A stretch of 52,197 bases of DNA from a virus. Shown here piece by piece: positions 18,801-25,733 of the stretch; the first letter of the stretch is position 1; each line of letters begins with the position of its first letter. Location: IMG/VR virus record IMGVR_UViG_3300027779_000040, positions 1 through 52,197 of that record; one strand, 5' to 3'. Made by a program: the position numbers and the translations under genes. Under the pieces are notes generated by a model, which had not been told where the DNA came from, searched no databases, and saw only the letters and a program-made list of their open reading frames with translations.

Positions 18801-21800
18801 TTCTTTCCTTACAAGAACATTTCCGTAACAAGTTTAACAATATGACTGGTCGTGGCATGAACAAGCTTGTTAGAACGATGTTTAATAAAAACATTAATGA
18901 CATGAACTTAGCTGACTGGCGTACTATGGATAACATACTATCAGAGATTGATGGTGGTCAGTGGTGGAGAAAAACTTTGAAGTATGTAGATGACAATCAA
19001 TTCCTACCATCTATGACCCCGTTTCATCATCACATTTTTCCTGAAGCTACTAACAAAGACTTGATGAGAAAAGAAATCATCCTAGTCGCTAAGCGTGGTA
19101 TCTATAAAGATAAGCATGGCAATGTATTAACTGGTGATACTGCTCAGCCAACACAGATAGGTGAGATTTTACAACAGTTCATAAACATGAATAAAGAATG
19201 GGCTACTGGTGTACACGAGCAACGAAAGAATGAAATTAGTTCGGAGCTTTCTCCTTACTTAGAGTCTATTGAACAAGGACCTACACTATGGAGAATAGCT
19301 GTTAGGAGAATGGAGCAAGGAATGACATGGCATCTCAGAGAAAAATATCAGAATGATGCTACTTGGGCTCTTTTAAAAGAAACATATGAGAAACCTTGGA
19401 GAGACATACAAAAGAAACACGATTGGGAAAATCTACAGAAAGAAACATTCCAAGTAATTACAGCAAACGGCTCCAAGACGATGACTGGGCTTGATGTTGT
19501 TGAGAAAATTACAGATACTATAGAAATATGGAATAAGAAAAATCATAAGCTTATCCGTGGTGACGTAGAAGTAATTGACAGTTACCTTAATATGATAGGG
19601 AGAAGTTATCATTCAGACTCTAAGTCTAAATCGCTATGGAAAAACCCTGAGAATTTTATAAACGATAAAGAAAATCTGCCAAACTTTAGAGTTGAAGACC
19701 CTAATGAATCTAAATACCTTTCTGATGTATTTAAGAAGACATTCTGGTGGGGTGTTAAATCTGAAGGTGGAAAATCTGAAGCAGAGATAAAGAAAGCACA
19801 GGGTGAGTATCAAAAATTATACAATCAATATAAACAAGAGAAGTATATAGCTAATATTCGTGGTCTAGCGGCTGTACTTGATTATCGTCATCAGTTAAAA
19901 TTTGCTGAGGGTAAGGAAGATGTCCAAAACTCTAGAAAAAGAATGATGAATAGACTATTCAAAGATATTCTTGAAGCTAATGATAAGGGTGAAGTATTTC
20001 ATCAGAATTTAGGAATAGATGGTCTTCGCATATTATCAAGAGAGATTATGTTAGCACAGGTTAGAGACCCTAAGGATAGGGAACAAATAGCTAACTCTAT
20101 GTCAGTACATACTACTGGCTCATACCCATCAAGGATATACTTTCCACACTTGATGTTTGATAGGAAAATAGCTGAAGCACAAATGGAGAAAGCTCTTGAA
20201 GTCATATGGGCTGACCCTAGTAAAGATATTAAGGATAAGAACAGGGAGATGGATAGAATAATCTTCCACACTAGACAAATGACTGGTGATTGGATTCCAC
20301 AGACTGATGTATCAGACCAATGGCAAGCATTGAATGAAGGACTACAGAGGATAGGAGAGAAGAAAAAGAATAGAATTCCTAGAGAACATATGAATTGGTT
20401 CAAGACACATAAACGTGCAGGTAATCAGTACTCTAGAAACTCTCATATACCCGGTTGGAATATTGAGTTTGAAGCATACGTTCAGTACATGAAGAACCTT
20501 ACGGATGTACACTATCAATTAATAAGTCAGTTGATGTCTCGTACTTCTATGATAAGATGGAAAGAACGGATGGCTGAAAGGTTTGAACATCCAGATACAA
20601 AACAAGTTAAGAAGGAAGACCAGCAATTAATTAATAGATGGGAAAACTTTTTCAATCTATATATCACTCAATCTATGGGCTTACCTTCACAGATACCTGA
20701 GCATGTCCTTAATGACCCCGGCATGAAAATTAAAGGGACTCCTTATGCTTGGTTCGCTGACAGTGAAGTTAAGAAAAGATTAAATAAAATAGCAAAAAAA
20801 CTGGGACTAGATAAGAATATTATAAAAGAAAAGTTTCCAGAGGTTGCGGCAGAATATCCAGAGATGGCAGAGAAATTTGACTTTGCTGACCTACAAAGAT
20901 TCAGTGCTTTAGAGGCTAAATTAGAATTAGCGGCTCTACTAGCTCACCCTAAATCATCCGTTACAAACTTGTTTGGTGGTACGGTAAACACATTAATATC
21001 AACTGGTTGGCAACACTTTAAAAATGCTCGTGATGTAGAGTATCTTATGAAGAATGTTAACTCAAAGTTTACAAAGAAACAGGACTGGGAGGATTGGGTC
21101 ATCAAGCTTGGTGTAGTAGAGGAGTTCTTACTTTATGAAGCAGGGATTAATCCAAAGTTTAAGACTGGTAAGTGGAAGAACTTTATGGATGATGCTATGG
21201 CTAGGTTGAGTAAAGACCCTGAAATGGCTGATACAACCTTAACATCCCTTGCTAGTAAGCATGGAATAACTGAGTCTGTATTTTCTAAAGCGGCTTGGTT
21301 CATGAGAAGACCTGAACGTACACTACGGCGTGACGCTTTTTTAGCTCACTATCTACAGGCTAGAGAGAAATTTGGTGGTGCTTTCCAAAAGTTTGACAAC
21401 CCTATACTTATACAGATGGCTAAGAAGGGTGTGAAAGGTACACAATTCTTATATAGTGCACCATTTAGACCGCCTTTTTCAGCAAGTTCCGCTGGTAAGG
21501 TGTTCACTAGGTTTCAGACTTGGGCTTGGAACTCTGTCAGATTTAGAAGAGAAATTATAGAAGAAGCTGATGCTCGTGGATGGCAAAAAGGTTCTGTTGA
21601 GTTCGAGAGGTATAAACGTATGGCTACTGCTGACTTATTCATGCTTGGTATGGCTAATATATTCTTGTACTCTATCTTTGATAACGCACTACCAGCTCCT
21701 TGGAATTGGATACAAGACACAGCTGACTCATTGTATGGTGATGAAAGAGAAAGAGAGAGGGCTTTCTTTGGTCACCCACTCGGTCCTGTTCAAATTATTA

Positions 21801-22102
21801 CACCGCCTGTCTTACGTTTATTACCAGAGATGTTTAAAGCTATGATTGAGGATGATTACTCTAAACTAGCAGGTTATACTATTCCAAGTTACTTCCCTTT
21901 TGGAAGAGTGGCGAGAGACTTGGTTGGTCCCGGTGGTTTATATGAGAATCCTTATAGAGGAGTAGAAAAACTTACTGGTTTCCCTTACATGCAAGCGGCT
22001 AGAGAGTTCGGAGCATACCGTGAAAAAGAAGGTAGATACCCTAGAGGAATATTAGATTTAATTTATCAGCCATTCGAAAGAGATAAAGAACCTTCTGACT
22101 AA
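12824..22102 (+). CDS. giant virion protein with predicted single-chain two-barrel RNA polymerase core
   Basis: 3092 residues, about 18% of the genome. Residues 30-250 are Gly/Ala-rich and related to the preceding ejection-type protein. A beta-subunit-like barrel is suggested at 877-950: DGALFMTSEYM (compare the EDAI-ISE block of RNAP beta), then a lysine-rich loop with Lys904, Lys912, Lys914 and Lys920, then KSGLKQRG. A beta-prime-like barrel follows: an R-x-P region, VLLHP, then GADLDGDKA with Asp1308, 1310 and 1312 as the Mg-binding triad (compare NADFDGD). NMLGPAVVNKA near 1404 matches the LG-x-(I/V)-x-N element after the triad in single-chain polymerases. The C-terminal 450 residues include amphipathic and hydrophobic helices. 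I infer a virion-packaged polymerase for early transcription. The polyvalent-protein class is an alternative description of the flanks. Confidence 0.7.
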   Translation: MSTGSYYPEEIEGEHFKPFVDEGTIKGLIQHYKNDPKPFSEDKLKTLELHAQHYKLPFARSDADQHGRVSGILQQAGAGFWSGFTTFNVGEEPRDEWEGIARSIGHLAGFVGFIPSIPKKILATLPKASKLRTMSMALAKVKGQSVPMLGAKLVQDKVAPIANKAFAQAMAMRGAATADAAGFLNQGLVKDLIGGAFHLGVASSISSWQYGIDEMMRSFIGGAETGFVFRGIGNVVQTGSKAADASIRMVASSAYTGLPATMRGATTPEQVYEYLLGAYFGLKEMPYHKRDAQKLIGKAFKEGKAGQPIELMPEFGEMDSTTKKNTIEMAEKIWGEVSAAGGATPITGNIMSYELMNKFGFNIEEAEKIAKEYIERGGTLKDIEPFLDKPITDNGELRKSQRGSQEDLDMEVSTDSSSYMSVQQKLVNYIQNTLGYKYTEMKPREQQDAVLEDAMGLQKTWLEILKKQRVEIADNDFKDVSPAGATNKMLEHLAENLGVAPTEADWNFWRNREIQSLQLSNQPVISASIDFNGALNVYQLNPERPMNLAGNMKYVKQEPLSMEDAYGRAYTREGYDPAELRGGAIHQFLDHAVVQDSYTGKTKDMSLLRLKQHFFGEQMRRVGEVDEQTGTEFQYTDATAKAEKAFNNFLYGVMDAQWNRKESKGGAPNQMYYFGGRGDAERLYFVKVHPTVANIRTISEGRLKSLTNEINKVSAKIGNIEVTESGKTRNVKLKDIFNSEWALFQTTVNKGKTGEFKKRGNEMFASAFLSNIMYELDMNGFEMKKGIRPSEIKKFYATIGDSKNDFIDTAKAFNKRAQIWLNTGVSQNKDMIIPALQAAGWDDKTTAEGKAKVLIINDRKMADEVGVMAKNLEEGTDGALFMTSEYMLATNIDMGLPNEGHSNKSFIVSPNKRKGAMLGKYMIHEADPEMAKWMRKEKVHIIAYKSGLKQRGTRKSSDVYYKPHGKGYEFSDGWKDSVHRINMADIKTVITEKTDNHFLHPQKIPKQMQSLLTEFSFNPVKPEIIDDFFNTTSRERFFGNRVINEEAEAYLANPSKEAKESLIRNLDEIGIPTVLKMLKNPKTSEFAVEAYRKMLSKEQEVANAEFSEGEIEKATFEMQNDTRQEYRSAHDTIMNLSSDKSLAASMHKSVKHYRSNVIRNYLLNQVTRPTIKNSFISRMRPYTPWMWEQRGKYGPTAKLNETGGDKLFFLDNGFKELPLKSHVFGGKVSGRLGEMKLGEAWESYVDGKFDKFPKLKAEMEDVLEAVLMRVPMDSMSGARVLNFAGFTGVDGLGVLLHPRVMRALGGADLDGDKAWGFFGGKSESGAGEGMKKSWKNMYKDQELEYGEVGTSAKKLIDPVTGKPYYEEFLDDRDPLAKDRIENPGLRWSPMARMTASLGAAQGRNMLGPAVVNKAVISAAFSELMSRPNQSYSYTYESFNGEKRKILMTARSDPKDIKRQREMGKVSIHLPADPMDEAGLKDMNSFFSLMADSAFKYKDVTDPNRHFELSNDPKSREWMGDHSTKRAGLNQHFSKINQVLYGRNWAEERRWTPGEIHSGLSSSWDSLHQGEKQGGLYKNLAKLFHNLDWTEGIFFRVNETKLRELYKNFHKEWENNRELQDILQRTGRSVWNNEKEKFNPLLEFVLTRKLHDEKVLKSYLLDTKQNEKLFDAFPQYTERKGYNPRNLRQRERILRDMVHKAEDFVVNDLSDMVSMRFIRKFMEPIMARNNAKGEKISKEKIILGLHHMSEDIKSQSYFKGIDRKNESGLQGNEFELTASQREFFKLMGLEREVEQKDSAMLDQFQIDAKISTLKLNMTDPEKRLFDAFLLGTLKKGTQTEINKATEHAKQTYVNEEKFPPQVLEALEILRQKGAKTATSNLGFVSSSVSKGMKRAFWKEYEKLFDSSTNFFSKKETNDIKKDALKGEAELSKEEPRSILDKEGNVIKGTALEEATFDVETQTYLEEAHPFKGILSSKALKGPKFKLKGEAMEIVLSLQEHFRNKFNNMTGRGMNKLVRTMFNKNINDMNLADWRTMDNILSEIDGGQWWRKTLKYVDDNQFLPSMTPFHHHIFPEATNKDLMRKEIILVAKRGIYKDKHGNVLTGDTAQPTQIGEILQQFINMNKEWATGVHEQRKNEISSELSPYLESIEQGPTLWRIAVRRMEQGMTWHLREKYQNDATWALLKETYEKPWRDIQKKHDWENLQKETFQVITANGSKTMTGLDVVEKITDTIEIWNKKNHKLIRGDVEVIDSYLNMIGRSYHSDSKSKSLWKNPENFINDKENLPNFRVEDPNESKYLSDVFKKTFWWGVKSEGGKSEAEIKKAQGEYQKLYNQYKQEKYIANIRGLAAVLDYRHQLKFAEGKEDVQNSRKRMMNRLFKDILEANDKGEVFHQNLGIDGLRILSREIMLAQVRDPKDREQIANSMSVHTTGSYPSRIYFPHLMFDRKIAEAQMEKALEVIWADPSKDIKDKNREMDRIIFHTRQMTGDWIPQTDVSDQWQALNEGLQRIGEKKKNRIPREHMNWFKTHKRAGNQYSRNSHIPGWNIEFEAYVQYMKNLTDVHYQLISQLMSRTSMIRWKERMAERFEHPDTKQVKKEDQQLINRWENFFNLYITQSMGLPSQIPEHVLNDPGMKIKGTPYAWFADSEVKKRLNKIAKKLGLDKNIIKEKFPEVAAEYPEMAEKFDFADLQRFSALEAKLELAALLAHPKSSVTNLFGGTVNTLISTGWQHFKNARDVEYLMKNVNSKFTKKQDWEDWVIKLGVVEEFLLYEAGINPKFKTGKWKNFMDDAMARLSKDPEMADTTLTSLASKHGITESVFSKAAWFMRRPERTLRRDAFLAHYLQAREKFGGAFQKFDNPILIQMAKKGVKGTQFLYSAPFRPPFSASSAGKVFTRFQTWAWNSVRFRREIIEEADARGWQKGSVEFERYKRMATADLFMLGMANIFLYSIFDNALPAPWNWIQDTADSLYGDERERERAFFGHPLGPVQIITPPVLRLLPEMFKAMIEDDYSKLAGYTIPSYFPFGRVARDLVGPGGLYENPYRGVEKLTGFPYMQAAREFGAYREKEGRYPRGILDLIYQPFERDKEPSD
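15452..17090 (+). other. predicted RNA polymerase catalytic core within the giant gene
   Basis: This span covers the candidate beta-like barrel (DGALF at residue 877), the lysine loop, the HP-x-VMRALGGADLDGD loop (triad codons at 16745, 16751 and 16757) and the downstream LG-x-x-VVN element. The order, first barrel with lysines and second barrel with the Asp triad, is that of cellular beta/beta-prime, RNA-dependent QDE-1-type enzymes, YonO-type and crAss-like phage polymerases. Confidence 0.65.
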
Positions 22103-22956
22103 TGAAGAATGTTTTATACTCTAAGGCTTTAAAGATATACAGGAAGTTACTATCTCGGGAGCCAAATATAGATATCAATAGCGTGACTTCTATTATGTCT
22201 GAACTTAATCGAGGAAACATCACACCTTCAGAAACATCTATTTTGTTTAGGTGGATGAGAAAGAAAAAACCATTGCCGACTCGTGGATTCAATAGAAAAC
22301 AAGTAGCGGATAATGTGTTCAACTTTGATATTCATGCTAAATCAGGGCTTGGTAATAAATTAAACATAACGTCTTTTGGTAATACACCCATGATAGACTT
22401 GGACTTACCAAAGGTTGTTGGTAGTAAGTCAACTCATCCATCAATGTCAGTTACTGCTGGTACTGCTGGTGAAGCTATTGACCAACTAAGGGACTTTGCT
22501 GGGGCAAATCAGTCCTATTTACGAGCTTTTATGACAAAGGGAGGGGTAAGAGCCTTTGATTTAAGTCATGCGGAAGAGCCCTTAAAATATTATAAAAGGA
22601 AACTAGCCACAAAGACTGGAGACCCTTTATATTCAGGCTTTAGCATGCATAGGAACACCTTTGATGTCAGGGTATCTCCTAAAAAAGCGTATGAAAAAGA
22701 AAGTATAGATTATGTAGCGGCTCCTTTACTTGACCTTGCGGCTCCCGGTGCAAAGGTAAACCCTTTAAACAGATATAATGTAGAAAAGTTCCATGATGAT
22801 ATAATAAAACGAACTTTACACTCAACGAAAGACCGTTCTAGACCCAGTAGGGCAAGAACTGAAATTATAAAGGATGCCCAGAGATTACTTGATTCAATGG
22901 GCGGTAACGATGCGGATGCTATTGTTAAAACTATGAAGAAAGGTGGAATTTTTTAA
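22102..22956 (+). CDS. last gene of the late arm, unknown function
   Basis: 284 residues with an ATG overlapping the previous stop (TAATG), so it is co-translated with the giant protein. The first 70 residues are helical and basic (RWMRKKKPLPTRGFNRK); the rest is mixed with several short conserved-looking blocks (DLPKVVGSK, DLSHAEEPLKYYKRKL). No membrane span or known catalytic motif was seen. Tight coupling to the giant gene suggests a partner protein, for example one packaged with it. It closes the rightward arm; beyond it lies the convergent non-coding region. Confidence 0.65.
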   Translation: MKNVLYSKALKIYRKLLSREPNIDINSVTSIMSELNRGNITPSETSILFRWMRKKKPLPTRGFNRKQVADNVFNFDIHAKSGLGNKLNITSFGNTPMIDLDLPKVVGSKSTHPSMSVTAGTAGEAIDQLRDFAGANQSYLRAFMTKGGVRAFDLSHAEEPLKYYKRKLATKTGDPLYSGFSMHRNTFDVRVSPKKAYEKESIDYVAAPLLDLAAPGAKVNPLNRYNVEKFHDDIIKRTLHSTKDRSRPSRARTEIIKDAQRLLDSMGGNDADAIVKTMKKGGIF

Positions 22957-23350
22957 ATTCAACTTTTTTTTGTTCCCAGATTATTCATTTGAGTAGATAA
23001 ATATTCTTAAATCCCGATTTCATTTTTTAGTAAATTTTAGAGAATGTGCGAATTATGCTACATTGCGTAACGCAACGCTATGCTACATTGTGTTATACTA
23101 CACTGTGTAAATCAGAATTAGAAAACAAGAAATACACACACTTCCGAGAATCTTCGTTCCGAAAAATATCGCAATATGAGATTAATCCCTATGCTATATT
23201 TTGCGCATGGTTAGGGGCTGTAAAGAAAAAAACCCTTAGATTTTAAACTATATAGGGCTATTACTTTAAATGTTAAAGGGGCACCACATTTATAAGGTAT
23301 ATTGCTGTACACCATTACGGAGTGAATAAATTGTGATACCCCCTAAAACT
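22957..23350. other. non-coding junction where the two arms converge
   Basis: 394 bases without a supportable gene. The stretch opens with a T-rich run after the late-arm stop, carries three iteron-like repeats (23054-23110) and ends with AT-rich sequence and a CCCCTAAAA block before the early-arm stop. No canonical GC hairpin followed by a T tract was found on either strand, so termination here is unexplained. A replication origin or packaging-related site is possible. Confidence 0.6.
23054..23110 (+). repeat. three iteron-like direct repeats
   Basis: Three 17-base copies of TATGCTACATTGYGTWA type start at 23054, 23079 and 23094; the last two overlap by two bases. The first copy contains the dyad TTGCGT-A-ACGCAA (23064-23076). 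Repeated short units with an internal dyad in a non-coding region are typical of initiator or regulator binding sites. Confidence 0.55.
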
Positions 23351-23569
23351 TTAAATCTCTGGAATTCCTGCTATTACACAGTTTTTAAAATAAGAACAGT
23401 TATCAGGATTGCAGTCTTTTCCACTCTTTTTTTCATCAAGGTTCATGTTTACAGGGTATATATGTCCACTCTTCCTTTTACGCTTGATGGAAAATAAAAC
23501 ACCTAAACATTTCTCTTTGTTCCAGTTAGCACAATATTTTAGTGCTGTACGTTTACTATTACTTAGCAT
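23351..23569 (-). CDS. small Cys-rich protein
   Basis: 72 residues if started at the ATG that overlaps the end of the upstream gene by 11 bases; an in-frame start 17 residues earlier would lie deeper in that gene. It has two pairs of cysteines early (YCANWNKEKC) and three late (CNPDNCSYFKNC), separated by a basic loop (KRKRKSG), which suggests a zinc-binding fold. The pattern of a C-x7-C pair followed by G, C and C-x-YF resembles small uncharacterised phage zinc proteins. It is the last gene of the leftward arm. Confidence 0.6.
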   Translation of the reverse strand: MLSNSKRTALKYCANWNKEKCLGVLFSIKRKRKSGHIYPVNMNLDEKKSGKDCNPDNCSYFKNCVIAGIPEI

Positions 23570-23825
23570 TGAAAGGTGGAAAATCCATTTCCGAAACGGG
23601 TTTAAATGGCTTTTTACCAAATCTCCACGGCGTTAATTTTTTATTAAAAAACTTTAACACGTTCTTCCCATGTGCTTGGTCATCAATGGCTTGTGAATAA
23701 CCTTGATGGAACCCCCTTCTGTAATCCGCATCTAAGAAGTAATTATTCCTTCTATTAGGATATTCTCTTTGTGAAAGGTTCATGTTTCCAAATACATCTG
23801 CAAAGTATGATTTTACTCGTCCCAT
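23559..23825 (-). CDS. small basic protein, unknown function
   Basis: 88 residues starting at the ATG two bases after the upstream stop, with AAGGAG eight bases before it; a longer reading to 23939 would overlap the upstream gene and lacks such a site. The middle is rich in Arg, Asn and Tyr (YPNRRNNYFLDADYRRGFHQ), suggesting nucleic-acid contact; the C-terminus is Pro/Phe-rich. No family was recognised. Confidence 0.6.
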   Translation of the reverse strand: MGRVKSYFADVFGNMNLSQREYPNRRNNYFLDADYRRGFHQGYSQAIDDQAHGKNVLKFFNKKLTPWRFGKKPFKPVSEMDFPPFNAK

Positions 23826-23826
23826 A

Positions 23827-24051
23827 TTATTCTCCTTTTTTAAATTCGGGATTCCATTCTTCTTCGTGTCGTAATTCAAATAAATGGGGGTCTTCATAAT
23901 CTTCGCAGTCTTCACATCGTATACCAAGTAGAGATTCATTTATTGACTCTCCTTGATATTCTTCGTAAATGACATTTTCTGACCCACATTCATTACATTC
24001 ATATCCTTCTGCGGTGTCTCCACCTATAGGACCTGAAAGAATAACTTTCAC
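23827..24051 (-). CDS. zinc-ribbon small protein
   Basis: 74 residues from a GTG that overlaps the upstream stop (GTGA). CNECGSE (near 19) and CEDCEDY (near 46) supply two CxxC pairs for a single zinc. The rest is very acidic. Small acidic zinc ribbons of this size in phage early regions often act as adaptors for host transcription or nuclease factors; no specific activity can be claimed. The downstream gene begins two bases after the stop. Confidence 0.65.
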   Translation of the reverse strand: MKVILSGPIGGDTAEGYECNECGSENVIYEEYQGESINESLLGIRCEDCEDYEDPHLFELRHEEEWNPEFKKGE

Positions 24052-24221
24052 TCTACTTCATCTATTATGATATGAGATAGTTCATTTTGTATGTCTATCT
24101 TGTTTTCAATACGATGAAGTCTCCATATAATGCTAATTAACATAGCTAACATCATTACCATTGAAAATTCCCAATATGGGAAATATTCTGTACTAAATAG
24201 TGCTTCCCAGTAATATCTCAT
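24048..24221 (-). CDS. 57-residue single-span membrane protein
   Basis: A short gene in an ATGA overlap with the membrane protein upstream; its own stop overlaps the GTG of the zinc-ribbon gene. Residues about 18-35 are hydrophobic (EFSMVMMLAMLISIIW), followed by a charged cytoplasmic-looking helix (RLHRIENKIDIQNELSH). Three overlapping genes in a row mark a tightly coupled set. It could be an early membrane protein involved in superinfection exclusion or host takeover, but this is inference only. Confidence 0.6.
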   Translation of the reverse strand: MRYYWEALFSTEYFPYWEFSMVMMLAMLISIIWRLHRIENKIDIQNELSHIIIDEVE

Positions 24222-24370
24222 TGTTTTACTCCTTCTCTTAGGTTATCAATCCATTGTTTAGCCATTGACATTAACATAGCTACAATGAATATACCAATAG
24301 CCCACATTACGACAGCGATACCTAATACTAATAGGTTTGCTATCCATTCTGCAATATCAAACATTATCAT
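24218..24370 (-). CDS. 50-residue membrane protein
   Basis: A short gene with AAGGAG eight to nine bases ahead of the ATG. A hydrophobic segment spans about residues 10-36 (IANLLVLGIAVVMWAIGIFI), ending in a short basic-amphipathic tail (KQWIDNLREGVKQ). It is paired with the next membrane gene through ATGA coupling. Early paired membrane peptides may alter the host envelope or block second infection; the sequence gives no direct support beyond topology. Confidence 0.6.
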   Translation of the reverse strand: MIMFDIAEWIANLLVLGIAVVMWAIGIFIVAMLMSMAKQWIDNLREGVKQ

Positions 24371-24400
24371 TTGATTATCTCCTTATTTTAAAATTAATTC

Positions 24401-24446
24401 AAAGGGGGCTAATCACCATATCTCGTATAGCAAATCAACCCCCTTT
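24401..24446 (-). terminator. stem-loop between early-arm genes, possible terminator or attenuator
   Basis: AAAGGGGG (24401-24408) pairs perfectly with CCCCCTTT (24439-24446) around a 30-base loop. On the leftward transcript the stem is followed by an AT-rich stretch with TTT and TTTT runs rather than a clean U tract. It lies in the 172-base gap between the 96-residue gene and the two membrane genes, so it could reduce read-through into the last early genes. Confidence 0.5.
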
Positions 24447-24542
24447 AAAACGGCTACCCTAAATAGGTCGCCAAACCAAGTTAAACACTTTCAATGTCAG
24501 TCTTCCTTTTTCATAGAAAACATATTGTTTTTATTTAACCTA

Positions 24543-24833
24543 TTAGGATATACGCCACACTCGAATACCAAGAGTATTGTTCTCCGAGCGAGTTCTGTAA
24601 GTCCATTTCATCCCTACCAGTGAAGACACTCTATGAATGTAAGAGGCTACAGTTGTTGTACGGAAATAATTTCCTGTCTTAACATGCATCCTATTTTTAC
24701 TGGTTTTTAGGAATACTGAATCTCCGACTTCTAATTCCTTTAGAAAATCGAGGATTGAGCCTGTCTTTCCCTTACCCGGAATATTCTTCTCAGGTATAGG
24801 CACTCCTTTGTCAATACGATATGCTGTTGACAT
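24543..24833 (-). CDS. conserved small phage protein
   Basis: 96 residues opening MSTAYRIDKGVPIPEK, followed by VGDSVFL, a basic stretch and a C-terminal TLGIRVWRIS strand. I recognise this opening from a widespread family of short uncharacterised phage proteins (recorded as a DUF). The fold appears to be a small helix-strand domain with conserved basic residues, consistent with nucleic-acid contact. It sits downstream of the HNH and 89-residue genes. Confidence 0.65.
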   Translation of the reverse strand: MSTAYRIDKGVPIPEKNIPGKGKTGSILDFLKELEVGDSVFLKTSKNRMHVKTGNYFRTTTVASYIHRVSSLVGMKWTYRTRSENNTLGIRVWRIS

Positions 24834-24848
24834 TTGTCAACTCCTTTC

Positions 24849-25118
24849 TTAATCGTCGCAGACTTCACATCTTTGGTAAGCTTGATTCCCTTCATCAATG
24901 ATGGTACAATCTTCCTTCGATGCGTCTAGCAACTTGTGTTTGAAGTTCAAGACTTTTTTAGCAGATAATTCATCTCCATTAGTATACCTTGACTCATATA
25001 AACAATCGAGTCCTTGCATAATCAATGAGAGTTCTTCGTCTTCTATACTAACTCTTGGAACTTTTGGTTTATTAATAACGACCTCCTTTTGCGAGTTTTC
25101 GCATAACATAATTAGCAA
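24849..25118 (-). CDS. small acidic protein overlapping the HNH gene
   Basis: 89 residues if the ATG at 25118 is used; this lies 47 bases inside the HNH gene and has no ribosome site. A near-perfect AAAAGGAGGT (25081-25090) lies further downstream and points to an initiation within the next few codons, where the only candidate in frame is ATT at 25076 (75 residues). The product is helical and acidic and ends in a CEVCDD Cys pair. Function is unknown. The start is the main uncertainty. Confidence 0.55.
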   Translation of the reverse strand: MLIMLCENSQKEVVINKPKVPRVSIEDEELSLIMQGLDCLYESRYTNGDELSAKKVLNFKHKLLDASKEDCTIIDEGNQAYQRCEVCDD

Positions 25119-25515
25119 CTTCTTCAGGTTGAGTCTTTACCCAATCAAGAATTGTCTGAAAATCATTCTCAGCCAAAGGACCTTTGCGTGTATTACAAGA
25201 TTTACAGATTAACTGCAAGTTGTCTTTAACGCTTGGTCCTTTCTTTTTCAGGGGAACGATGTGGTCACAAGCAATAGTTCTAATATTTAGAATTTTATCG
25301 CAATACCGACATTCCTTACCATATGAATCAAAAAACATTATTTCGATTTCTTCAGTTGTAATATCATAAATGACACCACTTTCTTCAGACCTTCTCTTCA
25401 AAGAAGATTTAAGCGTAGAAATTTTACGCCTTAATCGTTGATGAGCTTTAATCCAGAATGTTCTATGAACTGGTTCTAAAACTAACCTAAATGTAGATTT
25501 ACTAATTTTAGCCAT
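25072..25515 (-). CDS. HNH endonuclease
   Basis: 147 residues. The C-terminal half holds an HNH core: CRYC (Cys69, Cys72), ACDHIVPL with catalytic Asp84-His85, KDNLQLICKSCNTRKG with Asn99, Cys104, Cys107 and Asn108. The four cysteines bind a structural zinc and the DH...N residues bind the catalytic metal. The basic N-terminal 60 residues may bind DNA. Free-standing HNH enzymes in phages serve in packaging, recombination, host DNA breakdown or homing; this one is far from the terminase, in the replication arm, so DNA processing or homing is more likely. Confidence 0.88.
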   Translation of the reverse strand: MAKISKSTFRLVLEPVHRTFWIKAHQRLRRKISTLKSSLKRRSEESGVIYDITTEEIEIMFFDSYGKECRYCDKILNIRTIACDHIVPLKKKGPSVKDNLQLICKSCNTRKGPLAENDFQTILDWVKTQPEEVANYVMRKLAKGGRY

Positions 25516-25733
25516 TATTTAATTAAAGAATACTCCGCAAATGAAAACCCATTTCCACGGGAGACCATTTTTGTATCTATGTCGTATCCTTCTTTTCTCA
25601 TTAAGCATATGATGGGAGCTAACCTAAAACAACCAAATGAATTTAAGGCTGTTAATGGGGTTAATTTAGCACCGGCAAGCAGTGCATCTCGTACCATAAT
25701 TGCTTGAGATTTATTTTTGACTGGTTTATACAT
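25515..25733 (-). CDS. winged-helix protein of the HTH_39 type
   Basis: 72 residues with an AAAGGG site before the ATG. The pattern SQAIMVRDALLAGAKLTPLT, ALNSFGCFRLAP, then a short helix, DIDTKMV and SFAEYSL matches the small winged-helix family found in many phages: a helix, the ALNSFGCFRLAP recognition region, then two strands forming the wing. It probably binds DNA as a small regulator or helicase accessory. Its stop abuts the HNH gene, and it overlaps the upstream gene by eight bases. It is the clearest DNA-binding regulator candidate in this genome. Confidence 0.8.
   Translation of the reverse strand: MYKPVKNKSQAIMVRDALLAGAKLTPLTALNSFGCFRLAPIICLMRKEGYDIDTKMVSRGNGFSFAEYSLIK

Noticed and set aside
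18331-18936. A 201-codon frame antisense to the giant gene
   Set aside because: It is a shadow of the strongly coding opposite strand; no ribosome site or recognisable product.
23046-23246. A 66-codon open frame over the iteron repeats
   Set aside because: The product is a direct reading of the repeat (Cys/Thr/Leu-rich) with no ribosome site, and it lies in an otherwise non-coding junction.
24401-24446. A riboswitch in the 172-base gap of the early arm
   Set aside because: Only one simple stem with a long loop is visible; a terminator or attenuator explains it without a ligand-binding fold.
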